NCBI RefSeq assembly: GCF_002799155.1
Contig: NZ_NERD01000002.1
Location: 1,798,001-1,862,000, forward strand
From: Stenotrophomonas maltophilia
Lineage (GTDB): Bacteria; Pseudomonadota; Gammaproteobacteria; Xanthomonadales; Xanthomonadaceae
Length of the DNA stretch: 64,000 nucleotides
Direction: 5' to 3'
Positions 42,881-51,249 of the stretch are shown here, piece after piece (positions within the stretch are counted from its first letter, which is position 1; each line of letters begins with the position of its first letter). Under the pieces are notes generated by a model. It did no database searches and was not told the origin of the DNA. It worked only from the letters and a program-made list of their open reading frames with translations. The translations under genes and the position numbers were made by a program.

Positions 42881-45640
42881 ATGAGCCTGCTCAACGCCTG
42901 GTTCAACGCCTTCCTGCGCAGCCGTCGCGCAGGCAACCTGTTCCGCCGCCGCGCGATGCCCGAAGCCGGCTTCGGCCCGGGCAGCGCCGAGGCCGCGCCG
43001 TTCGCGCTCACCACCGGGCTGGTCACCCTTGCCCAGCAGGATGAAACCCAGCTGCTGGCCACGCTGGAATCGCATGCCGATGGCCTCAGCCCGCACGAGG
43101 CCGAGCAGCGGCTGGCCACGCTCGGCCCCAACGAGGTGGATCACGAAAAGCCGCTGCCGTGGTGGCGGCACCTGTGGCAGTGCTACCGCAACCCGTTCAA
43201 CCTGCTGCTGACCGTGCTGGCGGCGGTGTCCTGGCTGACCGAGGACCTCAAGGCAACGATCGTGATCGGTGCGATGGTGCTGCTGTCCACGCTGATCCGC
43301 TTCGTGCAGGAAGGCCGCTCCAACCGTGCCGCCGAGCGCTTGAAGGCGCTGGTCGGCAACACCGCACGCGTGCTGCGCCGCAGTGCCGGTACCGAAGCGG
43401 CCGATGTGGCCGACCAGTACTTCGGCGCGCACCTGCACAGCCGTCGCCCGGCACGCCTGCTGGACCTGCCGATCCGTGAGCTGGTGCCCGGTGACCACAT
43501 CGTGCTGTCGGCCGGCGACATGATTCCGGCCGATTGCCGCGTGCTGACCGCCAAGGACCTGTTCGTGGCGCAGGCGGCGATGACCGGCGAGTCGCTGCCG
43601 GTGGAGAAGTTCGCGCACCCGGGCGATGGCCTGGCCGGCCTGCTCGAGCAGCACAACCTGCTGTTCATGGGCACCAACGTGGTGTCCGGCACCGCCACCG
43701 CCGTGGTGCTGGCCACCGGCAACCGCAGCTACTTCGGCACCCTGGCCCAGCGCAGCACCGCCACCGACCGTGCGCCCACCGCCTTCCAGGCCGGCGTCAA
43801 CAGTGTCAGCTGGCTGCTGATCCGCTTCGCGCTGGTGATGGTCCCGTTCGTGCTGCTGATCAACGGCTGGACCAAGGGTGACTGGACCGAGGCGTTCCTG
43901 TTCGCGCTGTCGGTGGCGGTGGGCCTGACCCCGGAAATGCTGCCGATGATCGTCACCTCCACCCTGGCCAAGGGCGCGGTGCTGCTGTCGCGGCGCAAGG
44001 TGATCGTCAAGCGCCTGGACGCCATCCAGAACTTCGGCGCGATGGAAGTGCTGTGCACCGACAAGACCGGCACCCTCACCCAGGACAAGATCGCACTGGA
44101 GCGCCACACCGATGTGTTCGGCCACGATTCGGAGGACGTGCTGACGTTCGCCTACCTCAACAGCCACTTCCAGACCGGCCTGATCAACCTGCTGGACCGC
44201 GCGGTGCTCGAACACGTGGAACTGCAGAGTTCGCTGCGGCTGTCGCAGGACTACCACAAGGTGGATGAGATTCCGTTCGACTTCGAGCGCCGCCGCATGT
44301 CGGTGGTGGTGTCCGAGCGCGAGGACCACCACGAGCTGATCTGCAAGGGCGCGGTGGAGGAGATGCTGGCTGTGTGCAGCACGGTGCGCGAGAACGGCCA
44401 GGACATGCCCCTGGACGAGCGCCGCCTGGCGCGCGTGCGGCAGACCACCGAGGAACTGAACGAACAGGGCCTGCGCGTGGTGGCGGTAGCGATGAAGGAA
44501 ACCGCCGCCAGCCAGACGACCTATTCGCAGGCGGACGAGTGCGGGTTGACCCTGGTCGGCTACGTGGCCTTCCTGGACCCGCCGAAGGAGTCGGCTGCAC
44601 AGGCGCTGCAGGCGCTGGCCGCGCATGGCGTGGAGGTGAAGGTCTTCACCGGCGACAACGAGCTGGTGACCGCCCGCGTCTGTGCGCAGGTGGGGCTTGA
44701 GGCCGACACCATCCTGACCGGCCCGCAGATCGAGCGCATGGATGACGGCGCGCTGTCGCGGGCGCTGTACCATCACCGCGTGTTTGCCCGCCTGACGCCG
44801 TTGCACAAGGAGCGCCTGGTACGCGAGCTGCGCGCGCAGGGCAAGGTAGTCGGCTTCCTCGGCGACGGCATCAACGATGCACCGGCGCTGCGCGCGGCCG
44901 ACATCGGCATCAGCGTGGACAGCGCGGTGGACATCGCCAAGGAAGCCGCCGACATCATCCTGCTGGAAAAGAACCTGATGGTGCTGGAGGAAGGCGTCGT
45001 GCAGGGACGGCGCACGTTCAACAACATGCTGAAGTACATCCGCATGACCGCCAGCTCGAACTTCGGCAACGTGTTCTCGGTACTGGTGGCCTCGGCCTTC
45101 CTGCCGTTCCTGCCGATGCTGCCGCTGCAGCTGCTGGTGCAGAACCTGCTGTACGACATCTCGCAGATCGCCATTCCGTTCGACAACGTGGACGAGGAGC
45201 TGGTGCGCAGGCCGTTGAAGTGGAACCCGGCGGACATCGGCCGTTTCATGGTGTTCTTCGGGCCGATCAGCTCGATCTTCGACCTCAGCTGCTTCGCACT
45301 GATGTGGTACGTGTTCGATGCACGCACGCCGGCCGACCAGGGCCTGTTCCAGTCCGGCTGGTTCGTGGTGGGCCTGCTGACCCAGACCCTGATCGTGCAC
45401 ATGATCCGTACGCCGAAGGTGCCGTTCCTGCAGAGCATCGCCGCGCCGCCGCTGCTGGTGATGACCGGCCTGATCATGGCCATCGGCGTGGCCCTGCCGA
45501 TGAGCCCACTGGCCGGCTACTTCAAGCTGCAGGCCCTGCCGACCGGCTACTGGCCGTTCCTGGTGGCGATCCTGTTCGGCTATGCAGTGCTGACCACCGC
45601 ACTGAAGAAATTCTACATCCGTCGCTACGGCTGGCAGTAA
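42881..45640 (+). CDS. mgtA: Magnesium-importing P-type ATPase
   Basis: This is a 919-residue inner-membrane P3B-type ATPase that imports magnesium. Present are the TGES dephosphorylation loop (MTGESLPVEK), phosphorylation site D394 in CTDKTGTLTQDK, nucleotide-binding CKGAVEEM, VFTGDNELV and the hinge GDGINDAPALRAADIGISVD. About ten membrane helices occur in the usual 4+6 layout. GAGGAGAG precedes the ATG at 42881. It is followed 30 bases later by mgtC, an arrangement like Salmonella mgtCB in reversed order. Confidence 0.93.
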   Translation: MSLLNAWFNAFLRSRRAGNLFRRRAMPEAGFGPGSAEAAPFALTTGLVTLAQQDETQLLATLESHADGLSPHEAEQRLATLGPNEVDHEKPLPWWRHLWQCYRNPFNLLLTVLAAVSWLTEDLKATIVIGAMVLLSTLIRFVQEGRSNRAAERLKALVGNTARVLRRSAGTEAADVADQYFGAHLHSRRPARLLDLPIRELVPGDHIVLSAGDMIPADCRVLTAKDLFVAQAAMTGESLPVEKFAHPGDGLAGLLEQHNLLFMGTNVVSGTATAVVLATGNRSYFGTLAQRSTATDRAPTAFQAGVNSVSWLLIRFALVMVPFVLLINGWTKGDWTEAFLFALSVAVGLTPEMLPMIVTSTLAKGAVLLSRRKVIVKRLDAIQNFGAMEVLCTDKTGTLTQDKIALERHTDVFGHDSEDVLTFAYLNSHFQTGLINLLDRAVLEHVELQSSLRLSQDYHKVDEIPFDFERRRMSVVVSEREDHHELICKGAVEEMLAVCSTVRENGQDMPLDERRLARVRQTTEELNEQGLRVVAVAMKETAASQTTYSQADECGLTLVGYVAFLDPPKESAAQALQALAAHGVEVKVFTGDNELVTARVCAQVGLEADTILTGPQIERMDDGALSRALYHHRVFARLTPLHKERLVRELRAQGKVVGFLGDGINDAPALRAADIGISVDSAVDIAKEAADIILLEKNLMVLEEGVVQGRRTFNNMLKYIRMTASSNFGNVFSVLVASAFLPFLPMLPLQLLVQNLLYDISQIAIPFDNVDEELVRRPLKWNPADIGRFMVFFGPISSIFDLSCFALMWYVFDARTPADQGLFQSGWFVVGLLTQTLIVHMIRTPKVPFLQSIAAPPLLVMTGLIMAIGVALPMSPLAGYFKLQALPTGYWPFLVAILFGYAVLTTALKKFYIRRYGWQ

Positions 45641-45670
45641 GCGCCCGCCGCCTTGTCCAGGGAGAAATGG

Positions 45671-46411
45671 ATGCTCGACATCAATCCGAACCTGCCGGCG
45701 TTCAACGCCGGCGCAACCCTGAGCTCGCTGATCAGCCTGTCGGTGGCGTTCGTGCTGGGCACGGTCATCGGCCTGGAACGGCAGCTGCGCCAACGCACCG
45801 CCGGCCTGCGTACCAATACGCTGGTGGCGGTGGGTGCAGCGGTGTTCGTCGACCTGGCCGTGCGCTTCCATGACCTGTACGGCGGGCCGCCCTCGCCGCT
45901 GCATGTGGTGGCGTATGTGATCTCCGGCGTCGGCTTCCTCGGCGCGGGCGCGATCATGAAGGACGGCGCGCAGGTATCCGGCCTGAACACCGCCGCCACG
46001 CTGTGGGGCTCGGCGGCAGTGGGCGCCTGCGCGGGTATCAAGCTGCTGCCGGAGGCGGTGCTGGCGGCGGTGTTCGTGCTGGCCGCCAACACCCTGCTGC
46101 GCCCGGTGGTGAACCGCATCCAGCGGCAACCGCTGCCGGAGGCGTTCAGCGAGGCGACCTATGCGATCAACGTGGTCTGCCAGCGTGAGCAGCAGGCCGA
46201 AGTGCTGGACCGGCTGTTGCTGCTGCTGGAACAGGCGCACTACCCGGTGCGCGCGGTGGACCAGCGCCCGTTCGGCGAGCGCGACGTGGAGATCGAAGCG
46301 GTGTTGTATGCCACCACCGTCGATGCCGGTGAACTGGATGCGGTGCTGGCCACGCTGGCGACGACGCCCGGGGTGTTGCAGGGATTCTGGAACGCCAGCC
46401 TGGAGGAGTAG
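45671..46411 (+). CDS. mgtC: MgtC/SapB-family inner-membrane protein
   Basis: This 246-residue protein has four to five helices in the first 150 residues, including the family signature GTVIGLERQLRQRTAGLRTNTLV and YVISGVGFLGAGAIMKDG, and an ACT-like cytoplasmic tail. In pathogens MgtC supports survival in low magnesium and macrophages, acting on F1Fo ATP synthase and phosphate control rather than on Mg transport. GGGAG lies 6 bases before the ATG at 45671. It shares the operon of mgtA. Confidence 0.9.
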   Translation: MLDINPNLPAFNAGATLSSLISLSVAFVLGTVIGLERQLRQRTAGLRTNTLVAVGAAVFVDLAVRFHDLYGGPPSPLHVVAYVISGVGFLGAGAIMKDGAQVSGLNTAATLWGSAAVGACAGIKLLPEAVLAAVFVLAANTLLRPVVNRIQRQPLPEAFSEATYAINVVCQREQQAEVLDRLLLLLEQAHYPVRAVDQRPFGERDVEIEAVLYATTVDAGELDAVLATLATTPGVLQGFWNASLEE

Positions 46412-46431
46412 CGTGGTGGGCTATCCGAGGT

Positions 46432-46452
46432 TGTGCCGACCAACGGTCGGCA
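46432..46452. terminator. Palindrome after mgtC, probable transcript end
   Basis: GTGCCGACC-N3-GGTCGGCAC, a perfect 9-bp stem, lies 20 bases after mgtC and ahead of the next two-component operon. The stem belongs to the repeat flavour scattered in Stenotrophomonas genomes. Confidence 0.55.
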
Positions 46453-46522
46453 CCCACCAGGAGTCGGCACCTGCCCAAGGCGGCTTTGCTATCCTTTCCA
46501 CCCACGCCCGGGAGCCGTTCCG

Positions 46523-47578
46523 ATGCCATCGCTGTCGCCCCGTCGCCCGCTGGTGCTGCTGGCCCTGATCGTCGTGATGGCGGCGATCTTCCTGATCGAC
46601 ACCGTCACCGATTACGCCGTCGCCGCTGCCTGCTTCTACGCAGCGGTCATCCTCGCGGCATCGCGCGTGCTGAGCGCGCGCGGGCTGATCACGCTGGCCA
46701 TCGCCTGCATCGCGCTGACCGGGCTGAGCTTCTTCCTGACCCGCTTCGGCACCTATCGCATCGGCCTGGTCAACTCGGTGATCGGCATGCTGGTGATCGG
46801 CATCACCACCTACCTCGCCCTGAACATGGAAGCGGCCAAGGCCGCCGTGCAGGAAGCGCAGGCCCGCCTGCTGCGCGTGGCGCGCGCCTCCACCGTGGGC
46901 GAGCTCACCACCTCCATCGCCCATGAGGTGAACCAGCCGCTGGCGGCCATCGCCAGCAGCGCCGAGGCCTGCCAGCGCTGGCTGGCACAGGACCCGCCGA
47001 ACGTGGACAAGGCGCGGCAGACCGTGGCCCGCATCCTGGCCGATGCGCATCGTGCCGGTGACGTGATCGCCCGTATTCGTGGCCTGACCCAGGGTGCCGC
47101 ACCGGAACGGCGCGCCTTCGACCTGAACCAGGCGGTGGAGGAAATGCTGGCGCTGTCGCGCAGTGAACTGGACCAGCACGGCGTGGCCGTGGCCCTGCTG
47201 CTCGATGCCGACCTGCCGCTGGTGCAGGCCGATCGGGTGCAGGTGCAGCAGGTGATCGGCAACCTGATCCTCAATGCGGTGGACGCGATGGAAGCAGTGC
47301 CGCCTGCCGACCGCCGCCTGTCGCTGCTGACCCAGCGTGATGGACAGCGGATCAGCCTCAGCGTGCGCGACCGCGGTGTCGGCCTGCCCGCCGACCATCC
47401 CGAGCGCGTGTTCGATGCGTTCTGGACCACCAAATCACACGGGTTGGGTCTCGGTCTGAGCCTGAGCCGTTCGATGATCGAGGCCAATGACGGCCAGATC
47501 CGCGCTGAGCGACCGGCAGGTGGCGGCGCCTGCTTTGTGTTCGACCTGCCCATCGCCACGGATTCTCCCCATGCGTAA
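46523..47578 (+). CDS. Membrane sensor histidine kinase of FixL/TodS type
   Basis: This 351-residue kinase has four to five closely packed N-terminal helices (residues 12-110) that form a membrane-embedded sensor without a periplasmic domain. The kinase core has H134 in SIAHEVNQPLAAIA, the HEVNQPL variant typical of FixL, TodS and DctB relatives, and an ATPase ending HGLGLGLSLSRSMIEA. GGAG precedes the ATG. Its stop overlaps the start of the regulator gene. The signal is unknown. Confidence 0.86.
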   Translation: MPSLSPRRPLVLLALIVVMAAIFLIDTVTDYAVAAACFYAAVILAASRVLSARGLITLAIACIALTGLSFFLTRFGTYRIGLVNSVIGMLVIGITTYLALNMEAAKAAVQEAQARLLRVARASTVGELTTSIAHEVNQPLAAIASSAEACQRWLAQDPPNVDKARQTVARILADAHRAGDVIARIRGLTQGAAPERRAFDLNQAVEEMLALSRSELDQHGVAVALLLDADLPLVQADRVQVQQVIGNLILNAVDAMEAVPPADRRLSLLTQRDGQRISLSVRDRGVGLPADHPERVFDAFWTTKSHGLGLGLSLSRSMIEANDGQIRAERPAGGGACFVFDLPIATDSPHA

Positions 47579-48212
47579 GCCCGCTGCACCCATCGCCGAC
47601 CCGGCACCCATCGTCTACGTGATCGACGACGATCCGTCGGTGCGCGCGGCGCTGGAAGACCTGCTGGCCTCGATGGGCCTGCAGGTACGGGCCTTCGCCT
47701 CCACCCAGGCGTTCCTCGAATACGAACTGGAGGACGCACCGGCCTGCCTGGTGCTGGACGTGCGCATGCCCGGCCAGAGCGGCCTGGAGTTCCACCGGAC
47801 GATGGGCAGCCACGGCCTGCAGCTGCCGGTGGTGTTCATCACCGGCCACGGCGACATTGCGATGGGCGTCAACGCGATCAAGGACGGTGCCATCGAGTTC
47901 CTGACCAAGCCGTTCCGTGACCAGGAACTGCTGGATGCGATCCACAAGGGCATCGAGATCGACCGCCAGCGCCGTCGCGACGGCGAGGCGCTCGATGCCC
48001 TGCAGCAGCGCTGGAACACGCTCAACGCGGGCGAGCGCGAGGTGGTCGATGGCGTGGTGCGCGGCCGCCTCAACAAGCAGATCGCCGGCGACCTCGGGGT
48101 CAGCGAGATCACGGTGAAGGTGCGCCGCGCGCAGGTGATGCGCAAGATGGGCGCACGCACCCTGGTCGACCTGGTACGCATGTACGACCGACTGCAGGCG
48201 GGCACGCCATGA
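47571..48212 (+). CDS. FixJ/TodT-family response regulator
   Basis: This 213-residue regulator has a receiver domain with DDD near residues 19-21, D63 in LVLDVRMPGQSG and K in LTKPFRDQ, then a LuxR-type helix-turn-helix (GRLNKQIAGDLGVSEITVKVRRAQVMRKMG). It starts 8 bases inside the end of the kinase gene, so both are made from one mRNA. The target genes cannot be read from the sequence; neighbours on the right are the three-gene cassette. Confidence 0.87.
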   Translation: MRKPAAPIADPAPIVYVIDDDPSVRAALEDLLASMGLQVRAFASTQAFLEYELEDAPACLVLDVRMPGQSGLEFHRTMGSHGLQLPVVFITGHGDIAMGVNAIKDGAIEFLTKPFRDQELLDAIHKGIEIDRQRRRDGEALDALQQRWNTLNAGEREVVDGVVRGRLNKQIAGDLGVSEITVKVRRAQVMRKMGARTLVDLVRMYDRLQAGTP

Positions 48213-48535
48213 ACATCCACGCCGCGATGCTGCGCGCAGTCGACGGCGGCGGCACCGGCCTGCGCACCAACGCTGCTCCCCCCTGCCATCGGTAGGGCTT
48301 CACCTGCCCGCCGCCACCGCTACAATGGGCGCGGAATCGCCAGGGGGGCGATCTGCAGGGAATGCACCATGCTTGAACAGGACGCCATCCTCGCCCTTGC
48401 CGGGCCAGCCGCCCTCGCCCGGGCTGTCGTGCCGTGCAGCGCACGGCCGCCGCGCCCCTTCCCCTTCGTTTCGCAGCACCCTGCCCGTTCCGCGCGGCAG
48501 GTTCTTCATCGTTTGCCCTGACCGGAGCCGTCGAA
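48213..48535 (+). promoter_or_regulatory. 323-base gap with a possible promoter for the three-gene cassette
   Basis: TACAAT at 48321-48326 is a good -10 box, with a TTCACC-like -35 about 16 bases upstream (48299-48304). About 200 bases of untranslated leader would precede the first gene. An open frame of 28 codons from 48209, overlapping the regulator stop, has no other support. Nothing else is recognised. Confidence 0.35.
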
Positions 48536-49732
48536 ATGCCCGAGAACACTCTTCTTGCCACGCCGGCCGCTACCGCGCCGATCAAGTACCTCGAGCGCGC
48601 CATGGCCACGCTGCGCAGCCTGGGCCTGGCTGCCCCGCAGGACAACAACGCACCGGCCATCGCCCTGGTTTCGCAGCTGTCCACCCTCGACCAGGGCCGC
48701 GTGGTGGCCATTGCCCGCGTGCTGCAGCAGTCCGGCCATTTCAATGCCGTGATGCGTGATGAAATCAGCTCGGCCAAGGTGTCCGATCGCTATACGGAGA
48801 TCATCCGCGCCTTCGACAGCATCCGCGACGACGCCAGCGCCATGGTCGAACAGGTGCGCGACGGCAGGATCGACATGGGCGAGCGCCTTCAGAACCTGTG
48901 GATGAAGGTCACCCGCGGTGACATCCCGAGCCGGTTCGAGAAGATCCGCCGTACGTTCCTGGAGGTCAGCCGCGATTCGGCCGAGCAGCTGCAGCGCGAA
49001 TCGCGCGTGCTGGAGATGTACGGCGACTTCCGCCTGTCGATCAAGGATGCCGAGATCCAGGCGCATGAACTGCTGAAGCTGCAGGAGCAGGTGCTGGCCG
49101 ATGCGCGCGAAGCGCTGAAGCAGGCGCAGCAGCGCGTGGAATCGGCCGATCCGGCCGCTGATGCCGCCGATACCGGCCGCCTGGTAATGGCCCGCGATGA
49201 GGCCCTGCGCAACAACCAGGCCGAGGAGTCGCGCTACCAGCTGGCCAAGGACCTGGCCGAGAACCTGCAGGTGAACTACGCCACCTCCGAGGCGATCATG
49301 CTGCGCGTGCACCAGTCGCACGAGGTGAAGCGCCGCGTCAACGAGCGCTCGGTGGTGTTCTTCTCCACCAATGAAACCAGCTTCACCGCCTTGAACCTGG
49401 CCTTCACCACGCAGATGGGCCTGCACGAGTCCACGCAGGCGCTCAATGCGATGACCGAGGGCACCTCCAAGGGCCTGGAAGCGGTGGCCAACATCGGCGA
49501 TGACATACTGCACGATGGCCTGAAGGCTGGTTACGGCGCTACCATCGGTGTCGATTCGGTGCGCAAGCTGGTTGATGCGGTGGTGCGCTTCCAGGAGACC
49601 TCGCTGCAGGAAATCGAGCAGCTGCGCAGCCAGGCCACCCGTGATTCGGCCGAGATCGCCGAGTATGTCGAACAGGGCAAGCAGCGTTTCGCCGCACTGC
49701 TGCAGGCACCGCCGAGCCCGGAGTCGCGCTGA
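48536..49732 (+). CDS. Helical coiled-coil protein, first gene of a three-gene cassette, unknown function
   Basis: This is a 398-residue protein without signal peptide or membrane helix, predicted almost all alpha-helical with long heptad-like stretches (HELLKLQEQVLADAREALKQ onward, and the final 120 residues). The general layout recalls the TelA toxic-anion-resistance family, which has a similar helical core, but no diagnostic motif is seen. GGAG lies 9 bases before the ATG. The next two genes are also coiled-coil proteins, 13 and 16 bases apart, so the three probably act as a complex. Confidence 0.6.
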   Translation: MPENTLLATPAATAPIKYLERAMATLRSLGLAAPQDNNAPAIALVSQLSTLDQGRVVAIARVLQQSGHFNAVMRDEISSAKVSDRYTEIIRAFDSIRDDASAMVEQVRDGRIDMGERLQNLWMKVTRGDIPSRFEKIRRTFLEVSRDSAEQLQRESRVLEMYGDFRLSIKDAEIQAHELLKLQEQVLADAREALKQAQQRVESADPAADAADTGRLVMARDEALRNNQAEESRYQLAKDLAENLQVNYATSEAIMLRVHQSHEVKRRVNERSVVFFSTNETSFTALNLAFTTQMGLHESTQALNAMTEGTSKGLEAVANIGDDILHDGLKAGYGATIGVDSVRKLVDAVVRFQETSLQEIEQLRSQATRDSAEIAEYVEQGKQRFAALLQAPPSPESR

Positions 49733-49745
49733 GGTGAGTGCGACG

Positions 49746-51233
49746 ATGGCTCCTGCCGAGCTGCAGGATGCGCTGCTGACCATGGATGTGGTCGACCAGC
49801 TGCGCTACCGCAATGCCGAGATGAAGGCGCTGGCCGACAGCGGCCATGACAAGGCGACGCTGAAGCAGCGCCTGCTTGAGCTGTACCGCTCGCAGGGCAT
49901 CGAGGTCTCCGACGAGATCCTCGAGGCCGGCATCCAGGCCCAGCGTGAGCAGCGCTACCTCTATGCCGCGCCGCGTGGCTGGAAGGCCTGGCTGGCCCGG
50001 CGTTGGATCGATCGGGCCCGCTTGTTGAAGTGGGCGCTGCTGGCGGCCCTGGTACTGCTGGTGCTCGGCATGCTGCTGGTGATGGCGCGCAGCTTCGGCG
50101 CGTTCGTGCACGAGAGCAACGTGCAGAAGAACGTGCAGGTGCTGAACGACAAGGTGGCCGCGCAGCAACAGGAGGCTGCTGCAGCGCGCGCCCTGCTGGC
50201 CGCACAGGAACAGGCCCTGCAGGGGCTGGTGCCCCGTGCCACCGCCAGCGGTGAGCGCCTGCAGCCGCTGACCGAAGGCGCACAGGCCGCGCTGGCCGAA
50301 GCACAGCGTCGCTTTGCCGGCGTGCCCGCCGCCATGGCGGACCTGCCCACCCTGATCCGCAAGGACAAGCTCACGCGTATCAGCAGCGGCGGCAGCGCCA
50401 CCGGCGAACAGGCAGCCGCGCAGGTGGAGCAGCACCGGCAGGCCGCCGCGCACCTGCTGGCGCAGGCCAGGGAAACCCTGCCCACGCTGACCGCGCGCGT
50501 GACCACACTCGGCCAGGCCATCGATGCCAGCGAACTGCTGGACACCACCAACGCGGCCGCAAAAGCAGCACGCCTCGCGCCGGACGCCGAGAAGGTACGC
50601 GCACGTGCCTACACCGGCGGCGACGTCGCACTTCGCGCCGGCGACATGGCCGCTGCCGGCCAGGCGGTGGCCACCCTGAAGGACCTGATCGGCAGTGCCG
50701 ACAAACTGGCCGCGCTGAACGAGCGACTGGCCCAGCTCAAGGCCGATGGCCTCGCCACCGGTGTCGGCGGGGAAGACCGCAAGCGCTTCGAGCGTGCGCT
50801 GGACCAGGCTGCCCGGCTGGTCCGCGTCGAGACACTGGCCGAGGCAGGGCCGGCGATGGACGAGGTCGCCCAGCTGGTGGCATTGCTGTCGCAGACCCTG
50901 GTCTACCGCATCGTCAACCGCGACGATGAGCGCACCGGCGTCTGGCGCTACAACGAAAAGGCCAACGGTGGCCGCAACTACTACCTGGTGACCGAAGCGC
51001 TGGACGAGGCCGGCAAGGCCACCGAACTGCTGATCCGCAATGAGGAAACCGGCAAGGACGAATGGGCCTCGCTGTTCGCCGTACGCGTGCCGGAGGCAAC
51101 CTACAACCGGGTTGCCGAGGACAAGCAGGACAACGGCATCATCGAAGACGACCAGATCGGCAGCAAGCCGCGCGGCAGCCTGTCGCCGCGTTTCCGCATG
51201 CCCGCCACCGGCGGCTACATCACCGAATGGTGA
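49746..51233 (+). CDS. Single-pass membrane protein with coiled coil (possibly DUF6384), second cassette gene
   Basis: This is a 495-residue protein. The N-terminal 85 residues are cytosolic and helical (DVVDQLRYRNAEMKALAD). One strong membrane helix (LLKWALLAALVLLVLGMLLV, about 97-117) follows, then a long Ala/Gln/Glu-rich coiled coil in the periplasm or cytosol, and a mixed alpha/beta C-terminal domain from about residue 390 with WRYNEKANGGRNYYLV and an acidic run DNGIIEDDQIG. The layout fits an uncharacterised family I recall as DUF6384; this needs confirmation. It anchors the cassette in the membrane. Confidence 0.6.
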   Translation: MAPAELQDALLTMDVVDQLRYRNAEMKALADSGHDKATLKQRLLELYRSQGIEVSDEILEAGIQAQREQRYLYAAPRGWKAWLARRWIDRARLLKWALLAALVLLVLGMLLVMARSFGAFVHESNVQKNVQVLNDKVAAQQQEAAAARALLAAQEQALQGLVPRATASGERLQPLTEGAQAALAEAQRRFAGVPAAMADLPTLIRKDKLTRISSGGSATGEQAAAQVEQHRQAAAHLLAQARETLPTLTARVTTLGQAIDASELLDTTNAAAKAARLAPDAEKVRARAYTGGDVALRAGDMAAAGQAVATLKDLIGSADKLAALNERLAQLKADGLATGVGGEDRKRFERALDQAARLVRVETLAEAGPAMDEVAQLVALLSQTLVYRIVNRDDERTGVWRYNEKANGGRNYYLVTEALDEAGKATELLIRNEETGKDEWASLFAVRVPEATYNRVAEDKQDNGIIEDDQIGSKPRGSLSPRFRMPATGGYITEW

Positions 51234-51249
51234 TGGGCAAGGAACTGAC

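Noticed and set aside
42668..46240. Minus-strand open frame of 1190 codons opposite mgtA and mgtC
   Set aside because: It mirrors the codon bias of mgtA on the other strand; the product is His/Gln/Arg-rich low-complexity sequence without any domain, as expected for antisense frames in high-GC DNA.
48209..48295. 28-codon frame overlapping the FixJ-like regulator stop (ATGA)
   Set aside because: The overlap is suggestive but the peptide has no feature, and the same pattern arises easily by chance; conservation would be needed.
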